Shown here one piece after another: positions 63,722 to 64,000 of a DNA stretch of 64,000 nt. The position numbers were made by a program, and so were the translations under genes. This stretch comes from Bacillota bacterium. Lineage in GTDB: Bacteria > Bacillota > Clostridia > Lachnospirales > Lachnospiraceae. A model generated the notes under the pieces. That model had not been told where the DNA came from and made no database searches. It saw nothing but the letters and a program-made list of their open reading frames with translations. Location: assembly GCA_023415055.1 (NCBI GenBank), contig JAEZLZ010000006.1, forward strand, positions 1 through 64,000. The letters are read 5' to 3'. Every line of letters starts with the position of its first letter. Position 1 is the first letter of the stretch.

Positions 63722-64000
63722 ATGTACGCAATTATTGCAACTGGTGGAAAACAGTACAAGGTAGCGGAAGGCGATATCATTAAAGTTGAGAAGCTCGGTT
63801 TAGAAGCAGGAGCAGCTGTTACTTTTGATCAGGTTCTTGCAGTGAATAAGGGTGAGTTAGTTGTAGGAAATCCTACAGTAGCTAACGCTAAGGTTTCTGC
63901 AACTGTTGTTGAAGAAGGCAAAAACAAGAAAGTTATTGTTTTCAGATACAAAAGAAAGTCTGGATATCACAAGAAGAATGGACATAGACAGCCATATACC
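63722..64000 (+). CDS. rplU: 50S ribosomal protein L21 (3'-truncated by window)
   Basis: 93 codons visible. Starts MYAIIATGGKQYKV and carries the family segment VIVFRYKRKSGYHKKNGHRQPYT near the end, so only about ten residues are missing. L21 binds 23S rRNA. AGGAGG lies eight to thirteen bases upstream. In related genomes rng and the TIGR03960 gene sit next to rplU; here about 4 kb lie between. Confidence 0.97.
   Translation, partial: MYAIIATGGKQYKVAEGDIIKVEKLGLEAGAAVTFDQVLAVNKGELVVGNPTVANAKVSATVVEEGKNKKVIVFRYKRKSGYHKKNGHRQPYT

Noticed and set aside
1..64000. CRISPR arrays, insertion sequences, prophage genes, tRNA or rRNA genes
   Set aside because: None seen: the only regular tandem repeats are the infB coding repeat and the 12-bp repeat at 46225, and no transposase or integrase frame is present.

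Overview
The window looks like a contiguous piece of a low-GC Gram-positive anaerobe chromosome. The most likely group is the spore-forming Clostridia, probably Lachnospiraceae. The evidence is strong GGAGG-type ribosome binding sites, TTGACA/TATAAT promoters, a T-box in front of thrS, the sporulation-linked order tepA-ylzJ-spoIIIE/ftsK, an infB-rbfA-nrnA-truB-ribF block, formate-THF ligase, PyrBI and a BirA-box biotin locus. I see no insertion sequence, prophage, CRISPR array, rRNA or tRNA gene. The family assignment comes from gene content and protein style, not from a search.

Layout. 1-5800: end of the translation-factor operon (infB, 5'-truncated by the window edge and opening in a 57-bp tandem repeat; rbfA, nrnA, truB, ribF). 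5801-8699: a hairpin-rich spacer, then an ABC exporter pair. 8890-13867: rpsO, a MATE transporter, a YmaF-like protein and pnp with a structured leader. 14580-18344: a secreted TraB/GumN protein, an M16 protease and an AIM24-family protein. 18513-23434: a mutarotase-like gene, T-box-thrS and O-acetylhomoserine sulfhydrylase. 23808-29681: a GGDEF/EAL protein, a WYL-regulator locus with a duplicated operator, and an aromatic-acid-exporter-like membrane protein. 29779-33656: tepA, ylzJ, ftsK/spoIIIE. 34039-36968: two ATP-grasp ligases and an S66 peptidase. 37090-42006: pgp, fhs, a superoxide dismutase homologue, pyrI/pyrB. 42243-42681: a promoter, a gene-free structured stretch and a terminator, which I read as a noncoding RNA of about 400 nt. 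42977-50746: SWIM-SNF2 helicase, bioY, birA, a zinc-ribbon membrane protein, tyrS. 50920-54893: KdpDE without kdpFABC, and an unknown protein. 54970-59635: two radical-SAM/DUF2344 genes, RNase G, ybaK. 59770-63514: a three-gene ABC exporter operon, a short candidate sRNA and a PNPOx-like flavoprotein. 63722-64000: rplU with its leader, cut by the window end.

Most genes are core housekeeping genes. The main novelty candidates are noncoding: the 42.3-42.7 kb RNA with three GACCACC modules, the pnp leader, a four-way-junction palindromic element at 5980-6105, a second multi-arm element at 57717-57819, a family of small dispersed palindromes in at least seven intergenic sites, and a candidate sRNA at 62722-62867. 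Among proteins, the ATP-grasp/ATP-grasp/S66-peptidase operon is the least explained.
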